Part shown: positions 10,371 through 19,838 of the stretch, piece by piece
How positions within the stretch are numbered: the stretch's first letter is position 1
How the letters are laid out: every line of letters begins with the position of its first letter
NCBI GenBank assembly: GCA_015179025.1
Contig: WHUX01000473.1
Coordinates: forward strand, 1 to 24,208
DNA from: Terfezia claveryi
Taxonomy: Eukaryota; Ascomycota; Pezizomycetes; Pezizales; Pezizaceae
Reading direction: 5' to 3'
DNA: 24,208 nt
Made by a program: the position numbers and the translations under genes
The notes under the pieces: model-generated
The model's database searches: none
The model's input: only the letters and a program-made list of their open reading frames with translations
Told to the model about the DNA's origin: nothing

Positions 10371-12742
10371 GAGGCCTGAGTCGAGCTGTGAAAGCCCATC
10401 CTCCAGACACAGCCGGTAATCTTTGCAAAAGCGTTAGCTATAATTTTTCTAACCACATCTTTGTTAACATATATTACCAAACAATTTTTTTTTTTTCTTC
10501 TTTTTTTTTTTTTTGGGGGGGGGGGTTGATGTTGTTAATTTTTTATGTGCATCTTGTCGGGTAGGGCATGAGCCTAAGAATATACAACTTTTGTATAGTA
10601 TTTATCAATACGGAGTATTCATAGATATATCCAATATTCTCGACCTACGGCGGTTTGTGGGGGGTGGGGAGGGGCAGTTAGCCATAAGTCTAGCCCTCCA
10701 GTACTCAAAGTCCCCCGAAATCTTCTCCAGTGCCCCCAGGAATTTCAGCCACACCACCTCCCCCATGGGGACCAATTCCCATTAGATCTACTCTGGTGCA
10801 GCAAGGGTTCTCCTCCACGCAATGCAATGCCTGGAATTGGTTTTAGTACCACTCATGTCTACCCCGAGATGTCCATGTTGTCTCTGCTCTGAGATACCTT
10901 ATATTATATTTGCTCCAGTTCCAGTAAAACCTTTTAATGATTGCTCTGCGCCTTCCCGCCCCCCCCCCCCCCTCCCCCCCGTACATATACATTAGCGGGC
11001 TTGAAGTTCACCAGAGCAGGCGATATCATACCATCGGCTCCTTGGAGTAAAAAAAAAAAAAAACTCCAGTCTAACTACACTATGAAACAATGTAGAACTG
11101 GGGGGGAGTGGGGGAAGCGGAGTAGAAGAAAGGTTTGGAGTACTAGTTCTAGTTGACTTTCCCAAACTATTACATTTTGAAACCCACTAGCATCTTGCGC
11201 CTAAGACACAAGCAAAAAAATTTTACCCTGAACTACCCGAAGCTTGCACATCGACCAAACATGCATGTTATATGTACAGAATATTGTCTTGGGGGAGGGA
11301 AGTTTTTGAGCGCTAAGCGTTGCAGAATTATTGTATGTATATTTAGATTTGCACCTTACCGAACAAAAAAAAAACCTGTGTAGACATTCACAACAGAAAT
11401 CTCAAGTGTTACCTACAGTACCTACCCCTCCCCCCTTTTTTCTGGTTTTATAATTCCTTTGTTCACCACTGTAATGTACAAATTAAAAAAACAGGTATGT
11501 ATATATCTGGTTATATATAGGTCATGCGTATAAATGAGGTCAAGCAAGGCCTACAGGCCAGAGAACCTAGTATTGATTTATCAAGTTCATAACGTTGACC
11601 ACTTGAGTCGTCAGTTACCCTGAATTATGTAGGTACTTCACTATCATCACCCCAATACTAAAACCTCATTGCCTTCTTATAAGCATCTATATCGATATTA
11701 TCTTCACAGTTCACAGCACTACTAATTCAGATAAAAAAGAAAATCGATTTACCAAACTATCCTCAGTAATTTTCCCTATCCCAGTCCCATTAACTATAAT
11801 CCCATTTTTCCAAGCCCTTAGCAAACCCATTTTCTTATAATCCTATGGCCGTACTACCCCGTGCGGATGATCTACCTTACGCAACACATGTTAACCCCTC
11901 TCTTGACCATTCAAACACACCGGAAAAAAGAAAAAAAGTAAAAAAAGCCTCAAGCACAATCATGACAAAAAAAAAAAAAAAAAAGGAGCTACATGGTATT
12001 TTATACACTCGACAAGCAAGCCACAAAGCAAGAAAACGAGACAAGTAAAAGCCCTACCCTATAAAACCGCCAAAAAAAGGAACATAGCCAGTAAAATACA
12101 TGCACAGCACAGCTTAACACAAACATCAGAAACGAAAACACAACATAAAACATCCCGTGATATAAAAGAAGCAAATCAAACAAGTCGCCGCTGACTTCGT
12201 TCACTAAAAGTAGAGAGTAGAGTAAAGTAACGCAGTCAGTCGTCAACCTCGAGACGGCCAACTTGCCCTCAGTAGACATTAGCAACAGCCAGCCAGGCCA
12301 GCACCAGGAGGGGATATAGGATATAGGGGTAAAGTATAGGTGTCATTTCAGCAACCCTTCTGTTTCTTCTGTGCGTCTGCCACATTCAAACATTCGCATC
12401 TCAACCTCAATCGCCTCTTCGACCCATACATCCCACCCACCCCGATTAAGTTCGTAAATTGTAAATAAAGTAGAAAGGAAAAGCAACAAAGAAAGAAAGT
12501 AAACAAACTCTCGCCCAGTTGACTGACAATCAAAGCGCCAGATAGAAATAAACCACAACAACGTAGCGTAACAAGCAAAACACTACACTCCCCCTCATCG
12601 AAAGTGAAACACACATGCACATATCCCTCATTTCTCATGTCTATCCCAAACAAAAGTCGCCGAAATGCTTGATAAACCTGCATTCTAGTAAGGAAACATG
12701 GTATATGTATCTCTCTTCCGGTGTCGTTTCATCCTCTCTATT
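10371..12742. other. Gene-poor, homopolymer-rich intergenic DNA
   Basis: This stretch holds long mononucleotide tracts: T runs followed by about 11 G at 10487-10525, C-rich runs at 10959-10980, A runs at 11049-11063 and an 18-base-class A run at 11967-11984. No open frame shows a recognisable domain. The end nearest 12743 should contain the cyclin 3' untranslated region. Confidence 0.5.
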
Positions 12743-14567
12743 CTATTCAAGGCATGGAATCTTCGTATCCGTCTTGAAAAACTTCTGGACGTACAAGCTC
12801 GCACCCTTGAACCTCCTCTTATCCTGGTACTTTTCAAAGATAGCCCTATGATGAGAGACCGGATCGGCGCAGCACTCATACATCAGCTTCACAAGAGGCC
12901 GAAGCTGCTTGACTGTGTAACCGGAGAAGTGCGTGTGGCCAGGAGTCTGTTGACAGTCTAAAATCAGCACATTTCTTCAAAACTCATAACCAAAGTGGCA
13001 GTTAGCTTACCCAATCTCCCTTGCCCAGCAACGACCTCGCAAGATGATGTGCTCCAGCAGCCAAATAACTCGGCTGGCTCCCGACAAACCTCTCATCCAT
13101 AATTGTAAGCTCCAAGAAGTACTTGGCCAATGTCCTAGTCTCGAGATCATAATCATCCGCCTTGCTTACCCTTCGCAAGAAACTCATTGGGCCAGGATAT
13201 CCAAGTTCAAACTGGAATTGTGATAACATGAACCTCTCAGCAGCGAGAATTTCATCAACAGTGTATCCGTTATCGACCATAAACACAATCTCGTGAACTG
13301 AAGGGCACAGAATCTCCTCGTACTTTGAAGCAATGAAGAGTGCAGTTGCACCAACAAGCTGGAGTTTGTTAATTGAGACAACCTTTTGGGAGAGGAATCG
13401 GTCGATGTAGTTGATGGTCAGGAAGAGGGTTTCTGGGAGAAGTTGGAATCTGTTATGAACTTGAACAATCCAGTCCACGAGGATCGAACGCATAGACCAT
13501 TGAATATCTGGCTGAATGGTCATGTAGTTTGCAGGTGGCAATAACTTCTCCTATGAAGAAATGAAATTAGCAAGTTCCGTAAAAAAAAACGAAACTACTT
13601 CCTCGTACCTCTAACTCTCGCATGTACTCGAAAATCTCATCACCATATTCCGCCACCATGGTAATATCATACATGTCATCTTCATCAATCTCCTGGAAGT
13701 CTTTACCAGCCTCAAGCAACTCCTCTTGTCACTAGCTGTATATTTTGGAGCAAGGATCGGTGCAGTCACTCCGGTAGTGTTATCCCCTGCGGTTTTGGAA
13801 CGGGCGGTAGTATAGTCCTCGTCATCGTCATCAAAGTATTCTTCTTCTGACTCGATATGGGCGTTGTGCTCATCATCATCATCAGTGGCATCCTCGTCTG
13901 TCTCTTCGACTCCGGCTTCCGGTCCATCCTGGATATGGGACAGCGCAAGCTTATTGGAAATGTCAATCCTGGAGTTTTTTCAATGTAACGTGTCCGGATA
14001 AATTTGAACGAACCTTCCTGGCTTCTCGCTGGATAATATTCCCAGCCTTGGACTTTGGAGACTTCTTGACTTTCTTTGGAGACAATGCCTTTACGGCAGC
14101 TGGCTTTGGTGGAGATGGACGTTTATCGGCATAAACCTCGGTCTTCTTCACGACCCTCCTAGCTGGTCCTGGCACAGAAGCCTTTGGAAGAGCAGAAGTA
14201 GTAGTAGTTAAGTAGCAGCAGCAGTAGTAGTAGTGGCAGTAGTAGTGGTAGATTGAGACGCCGAAGCAGTGCTCCTCAAGGGACCCCGTTGAGCTGGCTT
14301 TGCAAGTGCATTCTTCACGGCAATTTGGTCCTTCTCCTTCAGCACAATCTTATTGGCTTTTTCCGTGAGTCCAGAACTCTTAGTAGAGGCCGTGACCTGC
14401 TTTGCCACATTCGAAACATCACCAAACGCCTTCCTCTTGGACACTCCCTTCACAGGACCAGTCTCTTTGGCCACAACCGCCTTCAGGGTCGTAGCTTTCA
14501 CGGTAGGTACAGCATTTTCGTCATGTCTCGGCCTAACGGCACGAGCTGGTCGCGTAGGCTGTTGCAT
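12743..14567 (-). CDS. B-type mitotic cyclin (NimE/Cdc13/Clb family)
   Basis: Regulatory partner of Cdk1 for entry into mitosis. Exons are 14567-13609, 13550-13011 and 12946-12743; introns 13608-13551 (58 bp) and 13010-12947 (64 bp) are GT...AG and phase 0. The N-terminus is a long basic, Ser/Thr/Ala-rich linker with a destruction-box-like RKAFGDVSN near residue 46, then an acidic DDDDE-rich stretch. The cyclin box begins YDITMVAEYGDEIFEYMREL, then MRSILVDWIVQVHNRFQLLP (MRAIL-type hydrophobic patch), INYIDRFLS and LQLVGATALFIASKYEE. The C-terminal cyclin fold shows SYLAAGAHHLARSLLG and HFSGYTVKQLRPLVKLM. Apparent lost bases lie near 14210, 13969-13980 (two, or an unresolved short intron) and 13728. 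With four bases allowed for, the total is about 568 aa, somewhat long because of the linker. Which B-cyclin paralogue it is cannot be decided. Confidence 0.92.
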
Positions 14568-14834
14568 TGCGTGATTCTGCGTCAGTGATCAAATAGCTCC
14601 AATATAGGAAAGAATGCGGATAAGGATGCAGATGAGGTGAGAGTCCAATTACACGCGAGTTAAAGGTTTATATAACGTAAATAACGAAACGAGCAACAAG
14701 TGTTTTGGTTTTGGGTAAGCATTGGGGAGGTTGTGCCGGTGGGTAGGGGGTAAGAGAAAAAAAGCTTGGTATATACCAATCGGGAACAGAAGCTTCCACG
14801 TCTTCAATGCAAAAAAAAAAAAAAAATTCAGCGT

Positions 14835-14855
14835 GCAGGAAGCAGGAAGCAGGAA
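14835..14855 (+). repeat. Three tandem GCAGGAA heptamers
   Basis: GCAGGAA repeats exactly at 14835-14841, 14842-14848 and 14849-14855, just beyond a 16-base-class A run. It is a small simple repeat in the cyclin upstream region. Confidence 0.85.
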
Positions 14856-15606
14856 GCAAAAGCAGAAAAAGAGAAAAGCGCAGATAAGAGAACATGGAAT
14901 GAAAGTAATTGTATACATACCTGCATGCTCATTATGATTAGTAGATGAGTTTTGTATAGGTTGTTTTGAAATTCGCAGCTATTCGAAACGAAATAGGACT
15001 AATGCACACGTGCTAGAGAGATTGCCGGAGGCATGTCAGTGAATGGCTCAAGAACGTATCAGATGCCCGCGAATTGAGTGTGGTGTCTGTGATGTTTACC
15101 TTGTATTTACCTTTTGTAAAACCGTCTCGTTAACTTGGCTCGAGATACCGATGCAACTGACCAGTAAGTCCAGAGTAGGTAGCTGTTGAGTAAGGACCAG
15201 CAAATCTCTAGAAGTAAGGGGCGGGGAACGATGAAGTAAAGTATGGGAAGAAGATAGGAGTTCGTGTCAAGGATGGATGAGGCTGAAGCCGAGTAATGCT
15301 ACTCGAGGATGGTTATGGATCCCTGCCTTGTGGTTGTTGATGTTTTGGATGAAGGGATGGATGGGTGAGTGGAAGGAAATATGTAAGTGTGGCTATTATT
15401 AAGGCGGTAGTTAATAGTTGTGTTTTTTTACCCTTTTCACTGTTGTGCACAGTACATACGAATTTGAATGTTTATGTTTCAAAACGATACCAAGCTAAGC
15501 TCCTATCAGCTAGGTCAACGTTTCCCCTTAGCAACCAGCGCTGTCATGGCAACGAATGGGACCCTACAACAACCAAACAGTTACCGGTGTCGCATTGCAC
15601 ATGTAA

Positions 15607-15630
15607 TCACGTGATAGTTGCTTCACGTGA
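15607..15630. promoter_or_regulatory. Pair of TCACGTGA palindromes (bHLH E-box type)
   Basis: Two perfect 8-bp palindromes TCACGTGA sit at 15607-15614 and 15623-15630, start-to-start spacing 16 bp. This octamer is the preferred site of Cbf1/Pho4/SREBP-type bHLH proteins in fungi. No gene start lies close: the cyclin start is about 1 kb away, so the target is uncertain. Confidence 0.5.
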
Positions 15631-15688
15631 CAATACCGCTTTGGATGCTGGCCAGACTACTCTGAGTCCTTCTGCGACGTCCCTTCCC

Positions 15689-15747
15689 TGTGCCAACCAG
15701 ACCACCCTTCCCTGCCAACCAACTCATGGGCTAGTCTGGTTGGCACA
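15689..15747. repeat. Perfect 14-bp inverted repeat
   Basis: TGTGCCAACCAGAC at 15689-15702 is the exact reverse complement of GTCTGGTTGGCACA at 15734-15747, with 31 bp between. The right arm is also the left terminal repeat of the MITE-like element at 15732-16126, so the left arm may be the end of a second, adjacent copy. Confidence 0.8.
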
Positions 15748-15807
15748 ACACCCTCGTAGAGGCTAGTCTTTACGGAGGGGGTCATGCAACCAGACTACTC
15801 ATGGGCT
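15722..15807. mobile_element. 64-bp palindromic insert flanked by 11-bp direct repeats
   Basis: ACTCATGGGCT occurs exactly at 15722-15732 and 15797-15807. The 64 bp between (15733-15796) begin AGTCTGGTTG and end CAACCAGACT, a perfect 10-bp terminal inverted repeat. Direct repeats of this length flanking a terminally inverted segment are the footprint of a small transposon insertion; 9-11 bp duplications are typical of Mutator-like elements, which is only suggestive. It overlaps the left end of the larger element at 15732-16126. Confidence 0.5.
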
Positions 15808-16126
15808 TAAGCCCAAACAAAACATTTTCGAGTAATTTCCGCTGTGGTCTTAGCTTTCCTGCCCAATGCGTAATTATGTAATACTACACCACTTGGATTA
15901 GTGCGCTGCCAAGGAAGCACTTTAGCAATGACGCCACCTGTCGCGTCTTCCTCTTGCTGTTTCGACTTCACAACCTGCACCTGCCAGCGCGTCGCCTGAC
16001 GCGTAGTCACCTGACGTAGTTTCTCGGGGGTAAAATTATAGAATCACAGGAAGGGGGGGACTTCGGAACTTACAATTATAACGTAGGGTAACATCCTTTT
16101 TCGGGGGTTTTGTGCCAACTAGACTA
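15732..16126. mobile_element. MITE-like element with 22-bp terminal inverted repeats and TA flanks
   Basis: The left end TAGTCTGGTTGGCACAA (15732-15748) matches the reverse complement of 16110-16126 with one mismatch; extending to 22 bp (15732-15753 against 16105-16126) adds one more. The outermost TA on each side can be read as the TA target duplication of the Tc1/mariner superfamily, giving a 391-bp body (15734-16124). The only notable open frame inside (67 codons, minus strand 16010-15807) is unrecognised. It is therefore probably non-autonomous. A tiny palindromic insert shares its left end. Confidence 0.6.
15803..15814. repeat. 12-bp perfect palindrome GGGCTTAAGCCC
   Basis: A self-complementary 12-mer lies directly at the right-hand 11-bp direct repeat. 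It may be part of the mobile-element debris around it or a chance dyad. Confidence 0.6.
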
Positions 16127-17120
16127 TCGGAGCTATGAGGAGGGAAAGGCCGGATCAAGGTCTCGAAAGTTCCTAAGTAGAATAATGATTCATTCATATT
16201 CACCCATTAATTTAGATCAGCCTCTAGTTACTAACGCTCCACAAAAGTTGCGTTACCATCCAGAGAAAAATATTCTGACGGGTTGTATTTATTGCTTTCA
16301 CTCTAGCAAAACAAAAGTTCTCAGCATTTCAGTTCAGAGGCCGGGACAGGAACTAGACAGATTTCAGTACGGTACCGGTACATACTCATGAAAACCAAGT
16401 TTACTTTGCGAACCTATCACCCCGAAAGAATGAGACATACCCAAAGAAGCACTGGCGTTGCAGACCCTGGACTTCGCCGGAGACGGATCCGGATGGAATG
16501 GAACCCCGATTGGTATATCTTTCACACATGAAACCCTCAACTTTATTGGACATTAGGAATTGCGGTTTTCGTTTCTGGATATCGATAGCTGCTGGCAGTG
16601 ATCACGAAGTTATTTTTGTTACAAGCGGGAAAGAGTACCCAGTTGGCTGGCGGTTACGGGATCCTCCGACATACACGCTGATCCCGGCAAGCTCCGGTTG
16701 TAGGAATGTCAATATGAATGAACCCTCCTGCTAACATTAACAAAGGTCCCTATACCAGGGGGTGTCAACTTTTACATTCTTTCATATACAGTACATATCT
16801 CTACCTGTGAACATCTTACTACATCTGCTCGGACCTGCATGCGTGTGCGCTTACTTTACCTGCCTACACATCCTGTAGCATAGCATAACCTACGTATTGT
16901 ATCATGTATCGTAGGCGATTTGGAGACCATGAGTCACATTCATTCTTCAGCCCACGCTGCCATACCCGGTAGTCTGGCGCGCAACTACTTCCACTAAAAC
17001 AAATATATACTTCTTAGAGCATCTTGAACAGAAACCAGGACTTAGTTACCCTCAAACTGCGATATGTCTGGGCGCAAAACTATTCGCCTTTCGTTATTCC
17101 TCACCGAGTTGACTCGTCTG

Positions 17121-17144
17121 TCCATCCATCCATCCATCCATCCA
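17121..17144 (+). repeat. (TCCA)6 microsatellite
   Basis: Six uninterrupted TCCA units. A related GGAT microsatellite in the opposite orientation lies at 18698-18715. Confidence 0.95.
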
Positions 17145-17428
17145 TGGGCCAACATTGCTTTACCTTTTGTGCGCACATGCGCACCGCAAAAACAGTCATC
17201 GCTATATTAAAACAAAAAGCAATTCCCCCCCCCCACACTACTGAAGTACACTCACACTGAGGTTACTTCGATATCGCACGTCCACCAAGATTGTGCGGGA
17301 TGATGTAGGCAATGTGGTGCATCTGTCACTTGGAGTTTTTTTTTATTTTCTTTTAAAAAAAAATTTTCTGCCTTTCCTGAAACCTGAGCCTAGGTAATGG
17401 GCATAATCATGCGACTTCCCCCCTTCTA

Positions 17429-17471
17429 CCCCTTCTCCCGCTTCCCCTCATTCCCCTTCTCCCGCTTCCCC
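17429..17471 (+). repeat. Duplicated 19-bp C-rich unit
   Basis: CCCCTTCTCCCGCTTCCCC occurs exactly at 17429-17447 and 17453-17471, a 24-bp period. It is an almost pure pyrimidine stretch that could be a degenerate minisatellite. Confidence 0.85.
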
Positions 17472-17836
17472 GCCTTCCTCCTAGCTGCTCCCGGCAGGTA
17501 GCGCACGAGCGAGTTTATGTGCAAACGAGTCATAGGTGCGATTTGCGCACTGGCGCTGTGCCGGCGCACGATGGACCCGGATGGCGCTGTAGACGTTTGC
17601 CCGTAAACAAATACAGCCTTTGTTCAAGTGCAGTGAGCCATTACTTTAGCATGAGCCAAAACGTTTTAGCAGGAAGTACGGTATGTTTAGGGCTCTAGCG
17701 AAAGGTTAAGGTTATAGACATCTACTGTACATCTGCTCATAAACCCCCCCCCCAAATCTCCACACACTCAACTATGTACGCCATAATTCGCATCAATTCC
17801 ATCGCGGGGAATATCCTTAGTTCAGGATCACGAGCG

Positions 17837-17870
17837 ATTCGGCGTGCATTCGGCGTGCATTTCGGCGTGC
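17837..17870 (+). repeat. Three tandem ATTCGGCGTGC units
   Basis: ATTCGGCGTGC repeats at 17837-17847 and 17848-17858, then as ATTTCGGCGTGC at 17859-17870, followed by a partial TTTCGGC. An 11-12 bp minisatellite; no coding context is recognised. Confidence 0.85.
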
Positions 17871-19728
17871 TTTCGGCAAGCCGTGCGGCTGACGCAGCTT
17901 TTTGTAACTCGGCACCATGGTCATCCACATCACAAACCAGAGACGGAAGGAGAATACCGTTTCGGGATGGTATAGAGTGGAAAATCATTGATGAAGATGG
18001 AATGAATAAAATAGTACGTTTCAGCGGCAGCCGAATGTCTCATATATAGGACGCAGCCGCAACGGTGGGAAGGGTGCACAAGCTGAAAATCGGTAGTAGG
18101 TAAACGACTCGCCGGAGAATTCGTTGCATTGCCATCGAACTGGAGCCTGGACGTTTGCCAGTCAGGCAGTTTCTCTGACAACGGACCAAGACAAGCAGAA
18201 TACACCGGACGCACTCGTCTGCACAGGCCTTTCCAGAGTGCCAGTTGCATTGTCTCGAGGAGGTGCAGTGCTCCTGCGGCGATAGCTACACACTCACTGC
18301 TTGAGGTATGCCAGCCATCGGCATGACTATCAGAGACGCGTGCTGCAGCGTCGAGCTACGTATTCTGCCTACCTAACCTTTTCCTGCAGCCGGTGGGCCC
18401 TCTGTGTCCCTACCTGTTGCATCCCGCAGTTCAGTAGATAACTGTTGCTTGGGTTGCGTGGTAGCGGAGTCGTTCAGGATTAGTAGTTCAGGCTCACGTC
18501 CCATTTTTTTGTCCTTCCAGGTGGCATGCGGATGTGATTGGGTAGGCCATCGGAAGGGTTTTTGCTAGGATCAGGCTACTTTGCGAGACCGATTGGGTTG
18601 TGAGTGGATGGGATGCAGTGGCGGGTTGGGGGGGGGGGGGGTTTGGTGGAGGAGGGGGAGTCTGTGCTTGCAATCGGGGCCATACCATGGATTCGCTGGA
18701 TGGATGGATGGATGGAAGGGAGGAGGTGGTCATGGCAGAGCCAAAGGGGGCTTAGAGAATTTTTTTTTTGGGGGGGGTGTTTGTATTGCAGGGCCGGTCG
18801 TTGTGCGTGCGCTCTGTGCAGAGGGGAGAGAAGGAAGGCGAATGCGAGGAGGGTTTTGTGTGAATAGAAAGAGGGACCCGATCCGGTGCTTGCTGTGGGG
18901 TTGCAGGCGCTGGCGGAATAGGCGATCTTCAAGGGCGCGACACTGGGTTCTTCAATACATGAGTACACAGCTACTGTATTTTAAGCATTTCAGAGGCGGG
19001 CAAGGGGACAGCATTCCAAAGCAAGTGGATGGGGCGCAGGATCCGGGAACTTGTTTGAGCGGTTTGATTGAGGGCGAATGAGAGGGGGAGGGGGTCTGGG
19101 GTCTGGGGCGCGGGAGCGAGCAGGGTAACAAGAGGGCGACACAGAGCGACAGCGGCGCATCTCTCACGGGGGGGTTCGACCTTTCCATTGCTTCGATTCA
19201 GGGAGGCGGCCAGCCCTTGTTTCGCACCTCCACATTTCGATATAATACTTCTGTAGGCGTACTCCGTATAGCTATATATATGTATTCACACGGGCATAGT
19301 CCGGCAGTTTTGGTGCTTGATGGGGTTCGTTGGAGCGCTCCTGATGGTAGTCTCGAGATGCCTCGACTGGATGGCCTGGATGGCTACATGTTGCGACTGA
19401 TACACACAGGTATACTGTACATGTTACTGTACATACTTCTGCGTAGCCATCTACATAATTCCCAAACCCAATTGCCCGTCGGTCGCAGGGAAACGAAATA
19501 GCGGGACCATCAGACCGAAAGGCAGCCCTGTAAACGTCCGTCTGCGTGCTTGCACACCGCTGTGTCTGCTCACTGCGATCGCAGGCAAGCAAGACACGAT
19601 TTGGAGAGGGGGGGGGGTGCAGGCATGCTATGCTGCCTACAGCTGGTGGGCTACAATCAGCCCACTCTTCTCCTCCACGGCCGCCTTCTGCTTCGTCTGC
19701 TCCCACCGCTCACTCCCGCCAGCACCCC
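17871..19728. other. Gene-poor, G-rich intergenic DNA
   Basis: The plus strand is G-rich, with runs of about 14 G near 18628-18641, further G runs near 18769-18776 and 19610-19617, and a GGAT microsatellite. Several open frames of 80-166 codons overlap in opposite directions and look like products of biased composition. I recognise no gene. Confidence 0.5.
18698..18715 (+). repeat. (GGAT)n microsatellite
   Basis: Uninterrupted GGAT units (four and a half) between 18698 and 18715, the reverse-complement family of the TCCA tract at 17121-17144. Confidence 0.9.
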
Positions 19729-19838
19729 ATACAGCATACAGCATTACAGCATACAGCACACACCAGCACACAGCACACGCACACACAGAGCATACAGCAT
19801 ACAGCATACGGCATACGGCATACTGCATACAGCATACT
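19729..19838 (+). repeat. Imperfect heptamer array (CATACAG/CATACGG)
   Basis: About 110 bp built mainly of the 7-mer CATACAG and variants (CATACGG, CATACTG), with a CA-rich central interruption (CACACACC...CACAGAG). Because 7 is not a multiple of 3 and the unit lacks stops, all three plus-strand frames stay open and translate to HTAYSI-like repeats; these are not evidence for a gene. Confidence 0.9.

Larger units (their letters stand above)
14568..15640. promoter_or_regulatory. Upstream region of the cyclin gene
   Basis: These bases lie 5' of the minus-strand cyclin and should carry its leader and promoter. They include an A run at 14811-14826, three tandem GCAGGAA heptamers and, at the far end, two TCACGTGA palindromes. 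No coding exon was recognised; leader introns cannot be excluded. Confidence 0.45.
16127..17836. other. Gene-poor intergenic DNA with simple repeats
   Basis: No recognisable gene. Open frames at 16110-16391 and 16498-16734 (93 and 78 codons) have no motif I know. The stretch includes a TCCA microsatellite, mixed T and A runs at 17337-17365 and a C-rich duplicated 19-mer near 17.43-17.47 kb. Confidence 0.5.

Noticed and set aside
1206..14567. Programmed frameshifting as an explanation for the frame breaks
   Set aside because: The breaks occur in many unrelated contexts with no common slippery sequence, and they hit most genes several times.
15999..16004. ACGCGT, the MCB cell-cycle promoter element, upstream of the cyclin
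   Set aside because: It is a single copy 1.4 kb from the start and inside the MITE-like element, so a role in cyclin expression is not supported.
18576..19081. Overlapping open frames of 130 and 166 codons on opposite strands
   Set aside because: They run through G-rich and microsatellite sequence with biased composition and no recognisable domain or splice pattern.
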